Program-made: the position numbers and the translations under genes
Notes under the pieces: generated by a model
Seen by the model: the letters and a program-made list of their open reading frames with translations, nothing else
The model's database searches: none
Told to the model about the DNA's origin: nothing
Shown here: one piece after another, positions 5,484-6,799 of the stretch
How positions within the stretch are numbered: the stretch's first letter is position 1
Layout of the letters: each line of letters begins with the position of its first letter
NCBI GenBank assembly: GCA_023422695.1
Contig: JAFAGN010000062.1
Location: forward strand, 1-6,799
Direction: 5' to 3'
DNA length: 6,799 nt
From: Pseudomonadota bacterium
Lineage (GTDB): Bacteria; Pseudomonadota; Alphaproteobacteria; Sphingomonadales; Sphingomonadaceae

Positions 5484-5507
5484 GTATATACATCATGTAT
5501 ATACATG
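5484..5507. promoter_or_regulatory. Nested palindromic operator of the vapBC-trmD-rplS operon
   Basis: Two copies of the palindrome GTATATAC (5484-5491 and 5497-5504) are spaced 13 bp apart. Together they form a perfect 21-bp dyad (5484-5504): arms GTATATACAT and ATGTATATAC around one central base. The second copy extends to the 14-bp palindrome CATGTATATACATG (5494-5507). It ends just before the vapB ribosome binding site and overlaps the candidate -10 box, the usual place for toxin-antitoxin autoregulation. Confidence 0.75.
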
Positions 5508-5524
5508 ACCGGCGCGCGTGTCGA
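5496..5524 (-). promoter_or_regulatory. Candidate sigma70-type promoter for vapB
   Basis: On the minus strand TCGACA (5524-5519, 5/6 to TTGACA) and TATACA (5501-5496, 4/6 to TATAAT) are separated by 17 bp. The -10 box lies within the palindromic operator, so a bound antitoxin would block it. The only other space for a promoter is the 58 bp between the lysR stop and the vapB start. Confidence 0.45.
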
Positions 5525-5533
5525 GGCCGGTCA
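5506..5533 (-). terminator. Stem-loop over the lysR stop codon (possible weak terminator)
   Basis: TGACCGGC (5506-5513) and GCCGGTCA (5526-5533) form a perfect 8-bp stem with a 12-base loop. The lysR stop codon TGA is the first three bases of the minus-strand stem. It is followed by a TGTATATACAT stretch rather than a T-tract, so termination would be weak or rho-assisted. The loop contains the candidate -35 box of vapB. Confidence 0.4.
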
Positions 5534-6451
5534 GCCAAGCGGACGCCAAAGCTCGTCCGATACCCAGTGGCGATCCTTGGCGAGTTCGGCGTGCAGCCAT
5601 TCGCGGAAGCGTTCGATCTTGCGGACGCCGACGCGGTTTTCGCGGTGGACGAGGAAATGGGCGGTGCCCGGCTGGTAGAGCGTGTCGAAAGGCTGGATCA
5701 GCCGCCCGGCGTCGAGTTCGGTACGCCACAGCAGCGGGGTCATCAGCGCGATGCCATAGCCGCTCTGCACCGCGCTCGCTTCCTGCAACTGGCTGTCGAG
5801 TTCGATGCCGCTGCGCCGCGGCGACGGCACGGTGGCGACGCCGGCAGCCGCGAACCAGTCCGCCCACCACGGATCGTTGGGCGCCAGCCGGTCGACGTTC
5901 AGCAGATCGGCGGGCGCCGTAATGTGGTTCACCTCGAGAAAACCCGGGGCGCAGATCGGGGTCACATGACTGCGATAGAGAAAATCGGCGCGCAGCCCCG
6001 GCCAGCCGCCGCGGCCGACGCGGATCGCAACGTCGACATTGGTCGCGTTGAAATCGACCAGTTCGTTGTTCATCAACATGCGGACGGCAAGATCCGGATA
6101 GGCGAGCTGGAACGCCCCGATCCGGGCGCTGAGCCAGGTACCGCCGAACGTCGTCATCGCGCTGATCGTCAGCACATCGGCCTCGTCATTGCCCAGCGCA
6201 GCGAAGGCGTCGCCCATCGCGCCAAAGGCGCCCGAAATCGTCGGAAGCAGCCGCTGACCGGTTTCGGACAAACGCACCCGCCCCTTTTCGCGCACGAACA
6301 GCGCGCGGCCAAGCCGGTCCTCCAATTGCCGCACCTGATAGCTCACCGCCGCCTGCGTCAGCCCCAACTCCTCCGCCGCGCGCGAAAAGTTTTGCAATCG
6401 CCCGGCGGCTTCGAAGGTCCGGATTGCGGCAAGGGGCGGTAGCTTGGCCAT
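5531..6451 (-). CDS. LysR-family transcriptional regulator, GcvA-like
   Basis: The 306-aa cytoplasmic regulator has a winged helix-turn-helix at about 5-63 (LPPLAAIRTFEAAGRLQNFS, then AAEELGLTQAAVSYQVRQLE) and a periplasmic-binding-protein-like effector domain at about 92-295. The opening LPPL.A.RTFEAA and the GRGGWPGL motif (147-154) place it in the GcvA-like subgroup, though the glycine-cleavage genes are not nearby, so the target is unknown. The ATG at 6451 gives MAKLPPL, similar to GcvA. A TTG at 6457 is in frame and sits at a better distance (about 8-10 bases) from AAGGTGAG, so it is a real alternative. A 59-aa gene diverges from it with a LysR-type box in between, the classic arrangement for a LysR target plus autoregulation. 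All expected domains are present and length is normal. Confidence 0.92.
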   Translation of the reverse strand: MAKLPPLAAIRTFEAAGRLQNFSRAAEELGLTQAAVSYQVRQLEDRLGRALFVREKGRVRLSETGQRLLPTISGAFGAMGDAFAALGNDEADVLTISAMTTFGGTWLSARIGAFQLAYPDLAVRMLMNNELVDFNATNVDVAIRVGRGGWPGLRADFLYRSHVTPICAPGFLEVNHITAPADLLNVDRLAPNDPWWADWFAAAGVATVPSPRRSGIELDSQLQEASAVQSGYGIALMTPLLWRTELDAGRLIQPFDTLYQPGTAHFLVHRENRVGVRKIERFREWLHAELAKDRHWVSDELWRPLG

Positions 6452-6456
6452 CGCCA

Positions 6457-6480
6457 ATATATAAGCTCACCTTATGATAT
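6457..6480. promoter_or_regulatory. Candidate LysR-type operator (T-N11-A dyad)
   Basis: TAAG (6462-6465) and CTTA (6471-6474) form the dyad TAAG-N5-CTTA, which is exactly T-N11-A. It extends to ATAAG (6461-6465) and CTTAT (6471-6475) and further to ATAT on both sides with one inserted base. It lies immediately upstream of lysR, overlapping its ribosome binding region, and 80 bp before the divergent 59-aa gene, as expected for an autoregulatory and target operator. TATGAT (6473-6478) could be a -10 box for the divergent gene, but no good -35 accompanies it. Confidence 0.55.
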
Positions 6481-6522
6481 GGCGCAAAGCTTTTGTTGGC
6501 GCAGGGCACCGCAAAAGCGCAT

Positions 6523-6544
6523 CTGCTGACCATCGGATCAGCAG
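6523..6544 (+). other. Hairpin next to the ribosome binding site of the 59-aa gene
   Basis: CTGCTGA (6523-6529) and TCAGCAG (6538-6544) form a 7-bp stem, extendable by CC/GG across a bulged A. The 3' strand overlaps the first two bases of AGGAG (6543-6547), the ribosome binding site of the gene at 6555. It may modulate translation. A second dyad, GCTTTTG (6489-6495) and CAAAAGC (6512-6518), lies upstream in the same leader or promoter. Confidence 0.45.
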
Positions 6545-6554
6545 GAGACGATCG

Positions 6555-6734
6555 ATGAAAGACGAACTTTGGATGCGGACATGGACCGACGGCCATCCGC
6601 AATTCAGCGACGATTTGCACCGCGGATTGCTGTGGCTGCTCGCATCATTCCGGCGCCTTACGAACAAGATGAAGCGGCGCGCGGGTGCCGCCCGAACGAA
6701 CCCGCTGCCGGTACCGCAACGCGATGTGGTCTGA
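6555..6734 (+). CDS. Small hypothetical protein (59 aa) divergent from lysR
   Basis: The start is supported by AGGAG (6543-6547) seven bases before ATG, and the gene is the only one on the plus strand. The product has an acidic/aromatic N-terminus (MKDELWMRTWTDGHPQFSDD), an amphipathic to hydrophobic helix at about 21-36 (LHRGLLWLLASFRRL), a basic cluster KMKRR (38-42) and a proline-containing tail. There is no signal peptide or known motif, and I do not recognise a family. It could be a peripheral membrane or nucleic-acid-associated small protein; that is a guess from composition. Its divergent position with a T-N11-A box makes it the likely target of the LysR regulator. It is short enough that a spurious ORF cannot be excluded, but the ribosome binding site and context favour a real gene. 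Confidence 0.6.
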   Translation: MKDELWMRTWTDGHPQFSDDLHRGLLWLLASFRRLTNKMKRRAGAARTNPLPVPQRDVV

Positions 6735-6738
6735 TAGC

Positions 6739-6762
6739 TTGACACAAGGTCAATTGATGACC
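6739..6762. other. Two overlapping dyads of a TTGAC/GGTCA half-site
   Basis: TTGAC (6739-6743) and GTCAA (6749-6753) form one inverted repeat with a 5-base spacer. GGTCA (6748-6752) and TGACC (6758-6762) form another, also with a 5-base spacer, sharing the middle half-site. Three alternating half-sites at 10-bp spacing suggest a protein-binding site for something downstream of the window. TTGACA (6739-6744) could also be a -35 box, but no -10 is seen at the right distance. Confidence 0.35.
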
Positions 6763-6780
6763 GCAGCCAATACACCGTAG

Positions 6781-6799
6781 CCCTGAGCTTGTCGAAGGG
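6781..6799. repeat. REP-like repeat copy at the window edge
   Basis: CCCTGAGCTTGTCGAAGGG is identical over 19 bases to 1417-1435 and matches the reverse complement of the arm at 1472-1486. The window ends inside or at the end of the unit, so its partner arm, if any, is not visible. It follows the 59-aa gene by 46 bp. Confidence 0.8.

Noticed and set aside
5473..5504. Start of vapB at one of the in-frame ATGs inside the operator
   Set aside because: Those ATGs fall within the operator and candidate -10 region and have no ribosome binding site, whereas the ATG at 5472 has GGAGA six bases upstream.
5354..6442. Long plus-strand open frame (362 codons) opposite the lysR gene and part of vapB
   Set aside because: The minus strand encodes a full-length LysR protein with all expected domains; the plus frame shows no domain and crosses two genes and the vapB operator.
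6467..6775. Minus-strand open frame (102 codons) upstream of lysR, possible rimM remnant
   Set aside because: The translation shows no RimM motif and lies antisense to the 59-aa gene with no ribosome binding site that I can see.
1417..6799. CRISPR-like repeats (the CCCTGAGCTTGTCGAAGGG copies)
   Set aside because: Copies are dispersed over kilobases and in opposite orientations, without regular spacers or cas genes; they fit REP-type intergenic repeats.

Overview
The window is GC-rich and looks like a chromosome segment of a sphingomonad (Alphaproteobacteria, Sphingomonadales, possibly Sphingopyxis-like). I base this on base composition, the style of the housekeeping proteins, and short intergenic repeats such as CCCTGAGCTTGTCGAAGGG that I recall as common in that order. 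The genus is an inference. No transposase, integrase, CRISPR array, tRNA or rRNA gene is visible.

All recognised genes from 106 to 6451 lie on the minus strand, so the gene order in transcription direction runs from high to low coordinates. It is: a GcvA-like LysR regulator (6451-5531); an AbrB-type antitoxin and PIN-domain toxin pair, vapB-vapC (5472-4733); trmD (4736-3999), the tRNA m1G37 methyltransferase; rplS (3994-3617), ribosomal protein L19; a strong rho-independent terminator (3579-3540); asd (3507-2482), aspartate-semialdehyde dehydrogenase; a 138-bp multi-hairpin repeat (2475-2338); a dimethylarginine dimethylaminohydrolase (2298-1519); a REP-type inverted repeat pair; and a DUF2238 (YjdF-like) membrane protein gene (1336-704) overlapping a lipoprotein gene (711-106). 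One small gene (59 aa, 6555-6734, plus strand) diverges from the LysR gene, with a textbook LysR-type T-N11-A dyad between them.

The most notable arrangement is vapB-vapC-trmD-rplS. Each of the first two junctions is a 4-base start/stop overlap (GTGA for vapB/vapC, ATGA for vapC/trmD), and trmD and rplS are 4 bp apart. The essential trmD and rplS genes, normally behind rpsP and rimM in Proteobacteria, therefore appear to be translationally and transcriptionally tied to a toxin-antitoxin module. A nested palindromic operator overlaps the candidate vapB promoter. RimM is not encoded anywhere in the roughly 2 kb upstream of trmD that is visible.

The intergenic regions carry most of the remaining signal. 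One element is a composite palindromic repeat with a second partial copy at the window edge; the two share flanks and differ by compensating changes in a stem. There are also several copies of a REP-like sequence, a possible leaderless promoter for the dimethylaminohydrolase gene, and a hairpin next to the ribosome binding site of the small divergent gene.
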